From Lachnospiraceae bacterium (GTDB taxonomy: Bacteria; Bacillota; Clostridia; Lachnospirales; Lachnospiraceae), in contig JAJPXQ010000026.1 in NCBI GenBank assembly GCA_021205385.1, positions 1-43,243 of the forward strand: a DNA stretch of 43,243 nt, in the 5' to 3' direction. A model generated the notes under the pieces. The model ran no database searches. It saw nothing but the letters and a program-made list of their open reading frames with translations, and was not told the origin of the DNA. A program made the translations under genes and the position numbers. Positions 31,128-39,059 of the stretch are shown here, one piece after another. Each line of letters starts with the position of its first letter. Position 1 is the first letter of the stretch.

Positions 31128-32128
31128 TCCCCACTCAGCAGCGCCTCCGCTTCCGCGGAGCCGATCAGCCGGATATCAACAGCCAGATAATTGTTCGTGT
31201 AACCGGTCTCATCATACTCATCCAGCGCCTGCACACACAGCGCTCCCATCTGTTCGGCGTCAAACGTAATCGTTGAGGCGACGATGCCCTTCGACACGGC
31301 TTCCAGGATCACATCCGAATCATAGTAGCCCAGAATCTCGACGTCTCCTACATTATTATAATCCACCGCCGCCTGGTAAGCGCAGCGGGTATAGACAGCG
31401 TTCAGGCAGACCAGAACGTCCGGCAGCTCCTCTGCGCTGAGAAAGATATCCCGGATCGACTCCTCCGGACTGAAGTCCCTGCTGTTGTCTATCGCCGCAC
31501 TCTCTACGACTAGCGGCGAGTCCGCGCCCAGACTTTCCTCCAGCGTCTCCCGGATGGCAAGAAGAATCAGGTTCTGTGAGGCGTCCTGCGCATCTGTGTC
31601 GAGCAGCACCAGAACATCCTGAATATCAGCGTCCCCGGACTGTTCGACCAGGTTCAGAATCTGCCGGGCATATTCCTGCCCGATACTGTAATTACTGCAG
31701 CCAACAAAACACTGCCGGCGACTTCCAGTGCTGTCCTGCAGCACCGTCACAACCGGAATTCCGGCATCCACCGCCTCATCGATCAGCGCAATCGTCTCCT
31801 CATCCTCATCACCGGTCGTAATGATGCCATCGACAGAGGCCTTAATCGCCAGATCGAGGATCTGGTCTCTTGTGTAGGGCACTGCCAGACTCTCGCCAAA
31901 GCGTTCCACATAGATGCCCCGTTCTTTTCCTTCCAAGAGCGCACTCTCATAGATTCGATCCCACAGTTCACTGTCCGTGCCGTCCGTGACCATCGCGTAG
32001 TGTCGTTCATAGGTCTCCCAGGTCTCGCTCTCCCCGATTCCGGAATTAAACACCATCCAGGCGAAACCGCAGCTGCTCAGCGCCAGCAGTACAAGGAGCG
32101 CAAAAAGGCTGATCCATCTTTTTTTCAT
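31124..32128 (-). CDS. Membrane-anchored periplasmic sugar-binding protein of the sensor system (XylFII-like)
   Basis: Protein of 334 residues with a hydrophobic N-terminus ending in a lipobox-like L-S-S-C (C20); it may be lipidated or stay as a helix anchor. The rest is a LacI/ribose-type binding fold (A-S-V-D-G-I-I-T-T-G near 94, G-I-P-V-V-T-V-L-Q-D-S near 120, V-G-C-S-N-Y-S-I-G-Q-E-Y). It heads an operon with the kinase, the AraC-type regulator and a second binding protein, all overlapping by a few bases. This is the order of the clostridial XylFII-LytS-YesN xylose sensor, where the anchored binding protein docks on the kinase. The ligand here is inferred. Confidence 0.85.
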   Translation of the reverse strand: MKKRWISLFALLVLLALSSCGFAWMVFNSGIGESETWETYERHYAMVTDGTDSELWDRIYESALLEGKERGIYVERFGESLAVPYTRDQILDLAIKASVDGIITTGDEDEETIALIDEAVDAGIPVVTVLQDSTGSRRQCFVGCSNYSIGQEYARQILNLVEQSGDADIQDVLVLLDTDAQDASQNLILLAIRETLEESLGADSPLVVESAAIDNSRDFSPEESIRDIFLSAEELPDVLVCLNAVYTRCAYQAAVDYNNVGDVEILGYYDSDVILEAVSKGIVASTITFDAEQMGALCVQALDEYDETGYTNNYLAVDIRLIGSAEAEALLSGE

Positions 32129-32139
32129 AATCTCCCTTT

Positions 32140-32183
32140 ATGATGGACGTCCCGCGCAGTTTCTGGACCACGCGGGACATCAT
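32140..32183 (-). terminator. Hairpin after the isomerase gene
   Basis: GTCCCGCG (32149-32156) pairs with CGCGGGAC (32171-32178), extended by ATGATG (32140-32145) with CATCAT (32178-32183, sharing one base). There is no clear T run, so it may allow read-through from the isomerase gene into the sensory operon or act as a 3' stabiliser. Confidence 0.55.
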
Positions 32184-32199
32184 TTCTATACGCTTATTT

Positions 32200-33684
32200 T
32201 CAGGCGAACGGATTCTCCGTCGGATAGCGCACGCCTGCCGGCTGGTTGTAACCGATATCTTTTACATCCACACCAATGTACTTGAATACTTCATATAATG
32301 CCTTCCCATAATGGCCGAAGGCGACCGCGCCGTGATGCGGGAAATTGCCCTCAATCAGCACATGGCGGTAGAAGCGCTTCATCTCCGGGATCGCAAAGAT
32401 ACCGATGCTGCCAAAGGAACGCGTCGCCACCGGCAGCACCTCGCCGTTCGCGATATAGGCGCGCAGCTGACTGTCCGCCGTGCTCTGCAGACGGTAGAAG
32501 GTGATGTCGCCCGGTGCGATATCGCCCTCAAGCGTGCCCTGCGTCACTTCCTCCGGAAGGCTTCTGGCCATGATGAACTGGTACTTCATCTCACAGGAGG
32601 AGAGCTTCTTCGAGCAGGTATTTCCACAGTGGAAGCCCATAAAGACGTCCGTGGCGGAGTAATCAAATTTCCCCTTGATATCCTCATTGTAGAGGTCGTA
32701 AGGCACGGTGTTGTTGATGTCGAGCAGCGTCACAATATCGTCGCTCACGCAGGTGCCGATGAACTCGCTGAGCGCGCCGTAGATATCCACCTCGCAGGAT
32801 ACCGGAATGCCGCGTCCGGTCAGGCGGCTGTTCACATAGCAGGGCACGAATCCGAACTGCGTCTGGAAGGCCGGCCAGCACTTACCGGCAATCGCCACAT
32901 ACTTACGATAACCGCGATGCTCCTCGACCCAGTCGAGCAGCGTCAGCTCGTACTGCGCGAGCTTGTGGAGCACTTCCGGCTTCTTGTTTCCCTCGCCGAG
33001 CTCCGCCGCCATATCTGCCGCGACCTCCGGAATTCGCGGATCGCCGTCATGCTTGTGATATGCCTCAAAAAGATCAAGCTCCGAGTTCTCCTCGATCTCA
33101 ACGCCCAGGTTGTAGAGCTGCTTTACGGGCGCGTTGCAGGCCAGGAAATTCAAGGGACGCGGACCAAAGCTGATGATCTTCAGCTCGGAAAGACCGATGA
33201 TCGCCCGCGCAATCGGAAGGAACTCGTGGATCATGTCCGCGCACTCGTCGGCGGTGCCAATCGGATACTCTGGAATATAGGCTCTGACATTACGCAGAGC
33301 CAGATTGTAGCTCGCGTTCAGCATGCCGCAGTACGCGTCTCCGCGGCCGCCGACCAGATCCTTTCCACTCTCCTCCGCAGCGGCAACGAACATCTTCGGG
33401 CCATCGAAATGTTTCGCGAGCAGCGTCTCGGAAATCTCCGGTCCAAAGTTGCCCAGATAGACAGCCAGCGCATTGCAGCCCGCAGCCTTGATATCCTCCA
33501 GCGCCTGCACCATGTGGATCTCGCTCTCCACAATGCAGACCGGACATTCATAGATATCCGCCGCATCATATTTTGCGGCGTAGGCGTCCACCAGCGCTTT
33601 TCTTCTGTTCACGGAAAGCGACTCCGGGAAACAGTCGCGGCTGACCGCCACGATACCGATTTTTACTTCTGGAATGTTGTTCAT
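32200..33684 (-). CDS. L-fucose/L-arabinose isomerase-family sugar isomerase (XylA-II-like)
   Basis: Aldose-ketose isomerase of 494 residues in the FucI/AraA fold. Candidate metal ligands are E298 (S-C-E-V-D-I-Y-G-A), D322 (L-L-D-I-N-N) and H352 (F-H-C-G-N). The N-terminal half shows Y-L-G-N-F-G-P-E and the S-F-G-P-R-P-L-N-F segment. It is 13 bases downstream of the xylulokinase gene and in the same operon. No classical XylA is present, so it may supply xylulose from xylose, like the fucose-isomerase-related XylA-II reported in Clostridium acetobutylicum (CAC2610, from memory). Isomerisation of another aldose to a kinase substrate is also possible. AGGAGG lies nine bases before the start. Confidence 0.85.
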   Translation of the reverse strand: MNNIPEVKIGIVAVSRDCFPESLSVNRRKALVDAYAAKYDAADIYECPVCIVESEIHMVQALEDIKAAGCNALAVYLGNFGPEISETLLAKHFDGPKMFVAAAEESGKDLVGGRGDAYCGMLNASYNLALRNVRAYIPEYPIGTADECADMIHEFLPIARAIIGLSELKIISFGPRPLNFLACNAPVKQLYNLGVEIEENSELDLFEAYHKHDGDPRIPEVAADMAAELGEGNKKPEVLHKLAQYELTLLDWVEEHRGYRKYVAIAGKCWPAFQTQFGFVPCYVNSRLTGRGIPVSCEVDIYGALSEFIGTCVSDDIVTLLDINNTVPYDLYNEDIKGKFDYSATDVFMGFHCGNTCSKKLSSCEMKYQFIMARSLPEEVTQGTLEGDIAPGDITFYRLQSTADSQLRAYIANGEVLPVATRSFGSIGIFAIPEMKRFYRHVLIEGNFPHHGAVAFGHYGKALYEVFKYIGVDVKDIGYNQPAGVRYPTENPFA

Positions 33685-33696
33685 GATGTTATCCTC

Positions 33697-35166
33697 CTAC
33701 TTTATGATATCGAACAGCGGTTTGCAGGCTGGGTAAATCTGCCTGAACTGCTGATACCGCTCCTCATACTTCGCAGCCAGCTCCGGCTCGGGCTCCACCG
33801 TGTCGATCACCCGCACCAGCTTTGCCGCCGCTTCCTCCACGCTTGCGTACTCGCCGCAGGCCACCGCCGCCAGCATCGCACCGCCAAGCGCCGGGCCTTC
33901 CTCATTCTCGACCACGTCCACCTTGATATTCATGATATTCGCGATCATCTTCTTCCAGAGCGCGCTCTTCGCACCGCCGCCGCAGATCTTTGTGCGCTCG
34001 ATTTTGATTCCCAGAGATTTCGCCACCTCGAAAGAGTCCCGCAGAGCAAAGGCCACACCCTCGAGCACCGCCTGTGTCATGTCCGCGCGCGTTGTATCCA
34101 TCGTCATCCCGATAAAGGTTCCCCGCGCATTGGGGTTATTATGCGGAGAACGCTCGCCCATGAGATAGGGCAGGAAATAGACATGATTTTCGCCCAGCTT
34201 TGCGATCTGCGCCTGCTCCGCCGCGTAATCCTCCGTGCCGATGATATCGCCGAGCCACCACTTATTGCAGGAGGCCGCGCTCAGCATGCAGCCCATCAGA
34301 TGATAGTGTCCGTCCGCGTGGGCGAAGGCGTGCAGCGCGTTATGCCTGTCCACGCCGAATTTCTCCGAAGAAATGAAGATCGTGCCGCTCGTACCGAGAG
34401 AAATATTGCACATGCCGTCTCCAACCGTGCCCGTACCGACCGCAGCCGCCGCATTATCCCCGGCGCCCGCCGCCACCTTTACGCCCGCAGATACGCCGAG
34501 CTCCGCCGCCACCTCAGGCAGCAGCGTTCCGACCGTCTCGTAGGACTCGTAGACCTTCGCCATCTGCTCCTCACGGATGCCGCAGATCTTCAGCATCTCC
34601 TGTGACCAGCAGCGATTCTTCACATCAAAGAGCAGCATGCCCGAGGCGTCCGAGACATCCGTGCAGTGCACGCCGGTCAGGCGATAGGCGATGTAGTCCT
34701 TCGGGAGCATGATCTTCGCGATACGCGCGAAATTTTCCGGCTCCTTGTTCTTCACCCAGAGCACCTTCGGCGCGGTGAATCCGGTAAAGGAAATATTCGC
34801 GGTGTACTCCGAGAGCTTCTCCCTTCCGATGATGTTGTTAAGATAATCGCATTCCTCGTATGTACGTCCGTCATTCCAGAGCAGCGCCGGACGGATCACG
34901 CGATCCTCACTGTCCAGGATCACCAGACCGTGCATCTGTCCGCCGAAGCTGATCCCGGCGAGCTTCTCCCCGCCAAAGCCGTCCAGCAATTCCTTCAGCC
35001 CCTGGATCGTCTGCGCATACCAGTCCTCCGGATTCTGCTCCGACCAGCCCGGATGTGGAAAATAAATCGGATATTCCCGGGAGACAATTTTCAAAATCCG
35101 GCCTGCGCCGTCCATCAGCAGCAGCTTCACCGCTGAGGTACCCAGATCGACTCCGATGTAGTACAT
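33697..35166 (-). CDS. xylB: Xylulokinase
   Basis: FGGY-family carbohydrate kinase of 489 residues that phosphorylates D-xylulose to xylulose-5-phosphate for the pentose phosphate pathway. The N-terminal phosphate loop is Y-Y-I-G-V-D-L-G-T-S-A-V-K, followed by the substrate region S-F-G-G-Q-M-H-G-L-V near 75 (the QMHG motif is typical of xylulokinases). The C-terminal signature has I-C-G-G-G-A-K-S-A-L-W-K. Start at 35166 with AGGAGG eight bases upstream; longer in-frame extensions run through the operator and are unlikely. A strong promoter with a palindromic operator at about +6 to +21 precedes it, so repression by the divergent LacI-type protein is likely. Confidence 0.92.
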   Translation of the reverse strand: MYYIGVDLGTSAVKLLLMDGAGRILKIVSREYPIYFPHPGWSEQNPEDWYAQTIQGLKELLDGFGGEKLAGISFGGQMHGLVILDSEDRVIRPALLWNDGRTYEECDYLNNIIGREKLSEYTANISFTGFTAPKVLWVKNKEPENFARIAKIMLPKDYIAYRLTGVHCTDVSDASGMLLFDVKNRCWSQEMLKICGIREEQMAKVYESYETVGTLLPEVAAELGVSAGVKVAAGAGDNAAAAVGTGTVGDGMCNISLGTSGTIFISSEKFGVDRHNALHAFAHADGHYHLMGCMLSAASCNKWWLGDIIGTEDYAAEQAQIAKLGENHVYFLPYLMGERSPHNNPNARGTFIGMTMDTTRADMTQAVLEGVAFALRDSFEVAKSLGIKIERTKICGGGAKSALWKKMIANIMNIKVDVVENEEGPALGGAMLAAVACGEYASVEEAAAKLVRVIDTVEPEPELAAKYEERYQQFRQIYPACKPLFDIIK

Positions 35167-35191
35167 AGTCAAACCCTCCTCGCTTCCTTTT

Positions 35192-35207
35192 CCGTGCACG
35201 TGCACGG
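35192..35207. promoter_or_regulatory. Perfect palindromic operator at the xylB promoter
   Basis: CCGTGCACGTGCACGG is a 16-bp perfect palindrome made of two overlapping CGTGCACG units. It covers about +6 to +21 of the xylB transcript, a classic position for repression. The core differs from the AACGTT core of ordinary LacI-family sites. Confidence 0.85.
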
Positions 35208-35218
35208 TCTTTACGTTC

Positions 35219-35247
35219 ATCATACACCCGCCCGTGATTTTTTTCAA
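35219..35247 (-). promoter_or_regulatory. Sigma-A promoter of the xylB operon
   Basis: Minus strand -35 TTGAAA (35242-35247), 17-base spacer, -10 TATGAT (35219-35224); start point expected near 35212. Confidence 0.85.
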
Positions 35248-35376
35248 CACACCACCTTGATTTTTCTTATTTTCGTGAGTTATGCACAATTTTCCGCGAT
35301 ATTTTATGTGAATCTGGTCTTTGTTTTTGGCTATTCTCACGGATAATCGCCGATAAATCAGTTTTCAAAAAGTGTT

Positions 35377-35385
35377 CGTGCACGG
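35377..35385. promoter_or_regulatory. Second copy of the CGTGCACG operator motif
   Basis: CGTGCACGG repeats nine bases of the xylB operator, 10 bases upstream of the -35 box of the regulator's own promoter. It could serve autoregulation or DNA looping with the site at 35192, about 180 bases away. Confidence 0.65.
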
Positions 35386-35394
35386 TTCGTCTGA

Positions 35395-35423
35395 TTGACT
35401 TTTTTCCCGTTTTCCTGTATGGT
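35395..35423 (+). promoter_or_regulatory. Sigma-A promoter of the LacI-type regulator gene
   Basis: -35 TTGACT (35395-35400), 17-base pyrimidine-rich spacer, -10 TATGGT (35418-35423). The spacer can pair with the purine-rich leader around the ribosome binding site (35447-35465). Confidence 0.72.
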
Positions 35424-35470
35424 GGTGATACAAGTACTTTTCAGATCGGGAAAACACAGGGAAAACATAT

Positions 35471-36484
35471 ATGACAACCATCAAGGACATCGCAGATCTG
35501 GCCGGCGTCTCCCGCGGAACCGTAGACCGGGTCCTCAATCATCGCGGCGACGTCAATCCGAAGACCGCGGCAAAAGTACAGGAAATCGCACAGGCACTGA
35601 ACTACCGTCCAAACAAGGCTGGTCTGGCACTCGCCGCGCAGAAGAAGAAATATAAGATCGGTGTTGTGCTTTTCAGTGAAAACAACCCTTTTTTTGACGA
35701 AGTGATGGAAGGCGTGGAGCAAAAATTCGAGGAGCTGAGAAGCTACGGCATCACGCTCGTGAAGCGTCGCGTGGAATTCGACGCGGCAGAGCAGCTCTCT
35801 GCAATCGAAGAACTCCTGCAGGAAGGCATTCACGGATTGATACTCGCTCCTTACAATGACAGTTCCGTCCGGGATAAGATCAATGAACTGGCGGACGCAC
35901 ACATCCCGGTCGTCACCGTGAATACTGACATCGACGGTTCCAGGCGCGTAGCCTACGTCGGCAGCGATTACGTGCAGGGCGGGTGTATGGCCGCAGGGCT
36001 TTTCGCTCTGATGACCGCGGGAGACGTGGAGCTCGGAGTCGTCACCGGTTCCACCGGTGTGCTCTGCCACAGCGAGCGCATTCGTGGCCTTGAGAAAACA
36101 CTTGCAGCCTCCTATCCGCGCATTCGCATCGCCGGTATCGTCGAAAATCACGACGACGACATTGAGAGCTATAACGCCACCCGGGAACTGCTCACGCAGC
36201 ATCCTGACATCGACGCGCTTTTCTTCGCCGCGGCCGGCGTCTATGGCGGCTGCCGCGCCGTGCAGAAGTCCGGGCTGCATCCGAAGATCGTCACCTTCGA
36301 TGACGTGCCCACAACGCTCGACATGCTGAAGAACGGCGTGATCTCCGCCACGATCAGCCAGCAGACCTCAAGGCAGGGTTCGCTCTCACTTGATATTCTG
36401 TTTGACTTTCTGACCGCCGGACTTACGCCGGAGCGGGAACTGAATTATGTGGAGCACACAATCCAGATCCGGGAAAATATTTAA
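35471..36484 (+). CDS. LacI-family transcriptional regulator of the pentose locus
   Basis: Regulator of 337 residues with helix-turn-helix T-T-I-K-D-I-A-D-L-A-G-V-S then R-G-T-V-D-R-V-L-N-H-R-G. The recognition helix has T-V-D-R where most LacI proteins have T-V-S-R, matching the unusual CGTGCACG operator core in front of it and xylB. The effector domain (about 60-337) resembles periplasmic sugar-binding proteins (I-G-V-V-L-F-S-E-N-N-P-F-F-D-E, G-L-I-L-A-P-Y-N). It is divergent from xylB and most likely represses it until sugar binds. The ribosome binding site AGGGA is modest. The stop codon shares the TTAA tetranucleotide with the convergent MATE gene. Confidence 0.9.
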   Translation: MTTIKDIADLAGVSRGTVDRVLNHRGDVNPKTAAKVQEIAQALNYRPNKAGLALAAQKKKYKIGVVLFSENNPFFDEVMEGVEQKFEELRSYGITLVKRRVEFDAAEQLSAIEELLQEGIHGLILAPYNDSSVRDKINELADAHIPVVTVNTDIDGSRRVAYVGSDYVQGGCMAAGLFALMTAGDVELGVVTGSTGVLCHSERIRGLEKTLAASYPRIRIAGIVENHDDDIESYNATRELLTQHPDIDALFFAAAGVYGGCRAVQKSGLHPKIVTFDDVPTTLDMLKNGVISATISQQTSRQGSLSLDILFDFLTAGLTPERELNYVEHTIQIRENI

Positions 36485-37827
36485 GGTTTTTGAAGGATCT
36501 TTCGCAGCAGGATGATCGCCACGACAGCGAGCACAAACTCCGCACATGCCTGGGCATAGGCAAGCCCATACAGAGGCCAGAGCCGGTTCAGGATGAAGAG
36601 CGCCGGGATTTCGAGAACGACTTTTCTGAGAATGGCAAAAATCAGCGAGGCCTTTCCCATGCCGCAGGCCTGAAATACGCCGACCGCAAGAAAGTCAATC
36701 GACAGGAACGTAAGACCGATGCACATTCCACGGAGGAAACGCCCGCCGTAGGCGATCACCTCCTCATTTTTCATGAAGAGCCCGATTAGGCCTTCCGCTC
36801 CCACATAGTAGACAACTGACATCAGAAGAATAAAAGAGATGCCGATTTTCGCGGTAAAGGTGATCGCTTTCCTCATGCGGTCGCGGTTGCCGCTGGAATA
36901 ATTATATCCTACCAGCGGCATAATTCCCTGCGAAATACCCATGGTAATATACATCGGAATCATATTGATTTTCTGTGTGATGCCCATGGCGGCAACGGCG
37001 GTAGAACCATAAGAAGCCGTGAAATTATTTAATACCGTCATGCCGGTCACATTCAGCAGATTCTGGATCGCGGCCGGAACGCCGACTCCGCAAATCTGCC
37101 GGAGGATTTTCCGGTCAAACGAAAATACCCTCGGATCAACGCACACCATCGTTTCTCTGCGCCGTACCCACAGTAAAATGAAAAAGTAAACGCAGGCCGC
37201 ACAGTTGGAAAGAAAAGTGGCAAGTCCCGCGCCGGTCGCTCCCATATTCAGCCCAAAGGGAAGAATGAAAATGGGGTCCAGAATGATATTCAGAATGCAG
37301 CCGCTCATGGTTCCGATACTGGCATGAAGGGAAGCTCCTTCCGCGCGCACCAGATTTGCCAGCACTACATTCAGGATTGCGGGGACAGCGCCGCAGACCG
37401 TTGTCCACCGAAGATACTGCCAGGTTGTCGCCGCCGTGTCCGCTGTCGTACCCAGAATTCCCAGCATCTGCGCATGAAAAACGGCGAAGGCCAACGAGAA
37501 TACAGCAGAAAAACCCAGAGCGCAGTAAAAACTGATGGCAGAGGTTTTCCGTACCGCCGCATATTCTTTTTGCCCGAGATAGCGGCTCATCAGACTGGAG
37601 CCGCCGACTCCGAACAGATTAATGACGGCATTAAACGCCAGAAGCACCGGAGCCGCCAGCGTGACGGCTGCATTCTCTATAGAATTATTCAGCATTCCCA
37701 CAAAATAAGTGTCTGCCAGATTATAAATAACCATCACCAACGAGCTCAGCACCGTGGGAATGGCCATCTTCATGACAGCCTGCGGGATTGGCATACGCTC
37801 AAATAATTCCGTTTTCTGTGCATCCAT
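36481..37827 (-). CDS. MATE-family efflux transporter
   Basis: Multidrug and toxin extrusion-type exporter of 448 residues with about twelve membrane helices. The N-terminal family signature is P-T-V-L-S-S-L-V-M-V-I-Y-N-L-A-D-T-Y-F-V-G, with the repeat-half motif around Q-N-L-L-N-V-T-G-M-T-V-L-N. I chose ATG at 37827 (M-D-A-Q-K-T-E-L-F) because AAAAGGAAG precedes it and relatives begin this way; an ATG at 37851 has only a weak site. It lies 40 bases downstream of the sugar kinase gene, perhaps on the same transcript. Substrates of this clostridial branch are unknown; cation-driven drug or metabolite export is the general role. Confidence 0.9.
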   Translation of the reverse strand: MDAQKTELFERMPIPQAVMKMAIPTVLSSLVMVIYNLADTYFVGMLNNSIENAAVTLAAPVLLAFNAVINLFGVGGSSLMSRYLGQKEYAAVRKTSAISFYCALGFSAVFSLAFAVFHAQMLGILGTTADTAATTWQYLRWTTVCGAVPAILNVVLANLVRAEGASLHASIGTMSGCILNIILDPIFILPFGLNMGATGAGLATFLSNCAACVYFFILLWVRRRETMVCVDPRVFSFDRKILRQICGVGVPAAIQNLLNVTGMTVLNNFTASYGSTAVAAMGITQKINMIPMYITMGISQGIMPLVGYNYSSGNRDRMRKAITFTAKIGISFILLMSVVYYVGAEGLIGLFMKNEEVIAYGGRFLRGMCIGLTFLSIDFLAVGVFQACGMGKASLIFAILRKVVLEIPALFILNRLWPLYGLAYAQACAEFVLAVVAIILLRKILQKP

Positions 37828-37867
37828 AGATGCTTCCTTTTCGCTGGACATGGGTAATTCTCTTTTC

Positions 37868-38809
37868 TTATTCGTCAAGATTATAAAACTCCACCTTAGG
37901 CATAAGCGCCTCAATTTGCACATACCCTGCAGCCTGTGATCCGCTGCACATCACATTGGCCGCGCCAGTGGCCGTGGACAGCCGAACCGCTTCTGCGAGG
38001 CTCATGCCGCGCGCTTCCGCCACCGCCATGGCCGCCACCACGCTATCGCCTGCGCCGACCGTACTCCCGACCGGCACCTTCAGGCCCCGCGCACGGATTG
38101 TCTCCTTCTCCGTCACATACAGGGCGCCCTCCGCACCGAGGGAGACGACGATCTTCGAGATTCCATACTTCTTACAAAGTCCATACGCGGCTTCGGCCAG
38201 TTCTTCCACGGTCTCCAGTCTCTGCCTAAGCATGACCCGCAGCTCGTGTTCGTTGGGCTTGATAAAATACGGTGTTGCCTGCACACCGGCGCCCAGAAGC
38301 GCACCATCCACATCGAGAAATACCTTTGCGCCCCTCTGACGGCATGCCTTCACCCAGATCCGGTATGTATCCGCGGGCGCACCCTGCGGCAGACTCCCCG
38401 AGAGCACAACCAGATCTCCGGAAACAATTCTGGCAGTCAGTCTTCCCAGGAGTTCATCCAGAAGCTCCTGCGATACTGTAAACCCCGGCTCATTGATGTC
38501 CGTGTTCGTATGGTTTACCGGATCAATAATCTTCAGATTCGTACGTGTTGTCTCACTCTCCACGAACAGGAAATCGCTCTCAATGCCCATGTTTTCCAGC
38601 GCACGCTCGATGGAATGTCCGATCGCTCCGCCCAGGATGCCGGTAGCAATGCTCTTGCCGCCAAGCTGTGCAATCACCTTCGAAACATTGATACCCTTCC
38701 CGCCGGGATCTGTTCGCATGCTCGTGATGCGGTTCACGCCGCCCGGCGTCAGCGATGGAATTTCGACGGTCTTGTCCAGCGCCGGATTCAAAGTTACTGT
38801 ATAGATCAT
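37868..38809 (-). CDS. 1-phosphofructokinase-type PfkB kinase
   Basis: PfkB/ribokinase-family kinase of 313 residues. It starts I-Y-T-V-T-L-N-P-A-L-D-K-T and has the G-G-K-G-I-N-V-S motif near 40 and the C-terminal V-G-A-G-D-S-V-V-A-A-M-A signature with the catalytic aspartate. This matches FruK (fructose-1-phosphate) and LacC (tagatose-6-phosphate) enzymes. No fructose PTS or FruR lies nearby, so the exact substrate is open. Start at 38809 with GAAGGAA upstream. Its leader has an AGGCAG/CTGCCT hairpin and an extended -10 promoter that is duplicated further upstream next to a decayed second copy of this gene. Confidence 0.88.
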   Translation of the reverse strand: MIYTVTLNPALDKTVEIPSLTPGGVNRITSMRTDPGGKGINVSKVIAQLGGKSIATGILGGAIGHSIERALENMGIESDFLFVESETTRTNLKIIDPVNHTNTDINEPGFTVSQELLDELLGRLTARIVSGDLVVLSGSLPQGAPADTYRIWVKACRQRGAKVFLDVDGALLGAGVQATPYFIKPNEHELRVMLRQRLETVEELAEAAYGLCKKYGISKIVVSLGAEGALYVTEKETIRARGLKVPVGSTVGAGDSVVAAMAVAEARGMSLAEAVRLSTATGAANVMCSGSQAAGYVQIEALMPKVEFYNLDE

Positions 38810-38844
38810 AAGAATTTTCCTTCTTCTTGGCAGTTTCGATAAAC

Positions 38845-38866
38845 AGGCAGCAAAATGCCCCTGCCT
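38845..38866 (-). promoter_or_regulatory. Leader hairpin of the pfkB-type gene
   Basis: AGGCAG (38845-38850) and CTGCCT (38861-38866) form a six-base stem with a ten-base loop in the untranslated leader. The T run after it is poor, so it may be structural rather than a terminator. Confidence 0.4.
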
Positions 38867-38869
38867 TCT

Positions 38870-38885
38870 GAAACAATATACCATA
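38870..38885 (-). repeat. 16-bp direct repeat containing an extended -10 promoter (copy next to intact gene)
   Basis: GAAACAATATACCATA on the plus strand; on the minus strand it reads TATGGTATATTGTTTC with the extended -10 TGG-TATATT. A weak -35 (TTGCGG) lies 18 bases further upstream. It is identical to 39044-39059. Confidence 0.8.
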
Positions 38886-38924
38886 TGACAGACTGCGTCC
38901 GCAACCTGCCAAATGCAAATGCGT

Positions 38925-39043
38925 CAGGGGAGACGACAGTCTTTGAGATCCCATACTGCTTACAAAGCCCATATACAGCTTCGGTCAACTACTCCACTGT
39001 CTCCATTTTCTGTCGAGCATGGCCTGCAGCTCGTGCTCGTTGG
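38925..39043 (-). pseudogene. Decayed fragment of a second pfkB-type kinase gene
   Basis: About 115 bases match the internal part of the intact kinase gene at 38141-38257, at roughly four of five positions by eye. On the minus strand it reads P-N-E-H-E-L-Q-A-M-L-D-R-K, then after a one-base frameshift M-E-T-V-E-stop-L-T-E-A-V-Y-G-L-C-K-Q-Y-G-I-S-K-T-V-V-S. The intact protein has P-N-E-H-E-L-R-V-M-L and E-A-A-Y-G-L-C-K-K-Y-G-I-S-K-I-V-V-S. The fragment abuts a copy of the kinase promoter repeat, suggesting a tandem duplicate that lost both ends. It cannot encode a working kinase. Confidence 0.88.
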
Positions 39044-39059
39044 GAAACAATATACCATA
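39044..39059 (-). repeat. 16-bp direct repeat containing an extended -10 promoter (copy next to pseudogene)
   Basis: Exact copy of 38870-38885, 174 bases away, immediately upstream of the decayed kinase fragment. It may still drive transcription into the fragment and on into the intact kinase gene. Confidence 0.8.

Larger units (their letters stand above)
35167..35470. other. Divergent control region between xylB and the LacI-type regulator gene
   Basis: This 304-base gap holds the xylB promoter (35219-35247) with a 16-bp operator just downstream, an AT-rich central stretch (35250-35370) with no recognised feature, a second CGTGCACG site (35377-35385) and the regulator's promoter (35395-35423). 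Each part is listed separately. Confidence 0.8.

Noticed and set aside
32311-34605. Plus-strand open frame of 764 codons opposite the isomerase and xylulokinase genes
   Set aside because: It is a shadow of GC-rich codon use in two clear genes: Arg/His-rich, no ribosome site, no family resemblance.
38870-39059. Direct repeats read as target-site duplications of an insertion sequence
   Set aside because: The sequence between them is kinase-derived, with no terminal inverted repeats or transposase; a tandem duplication explains it better.
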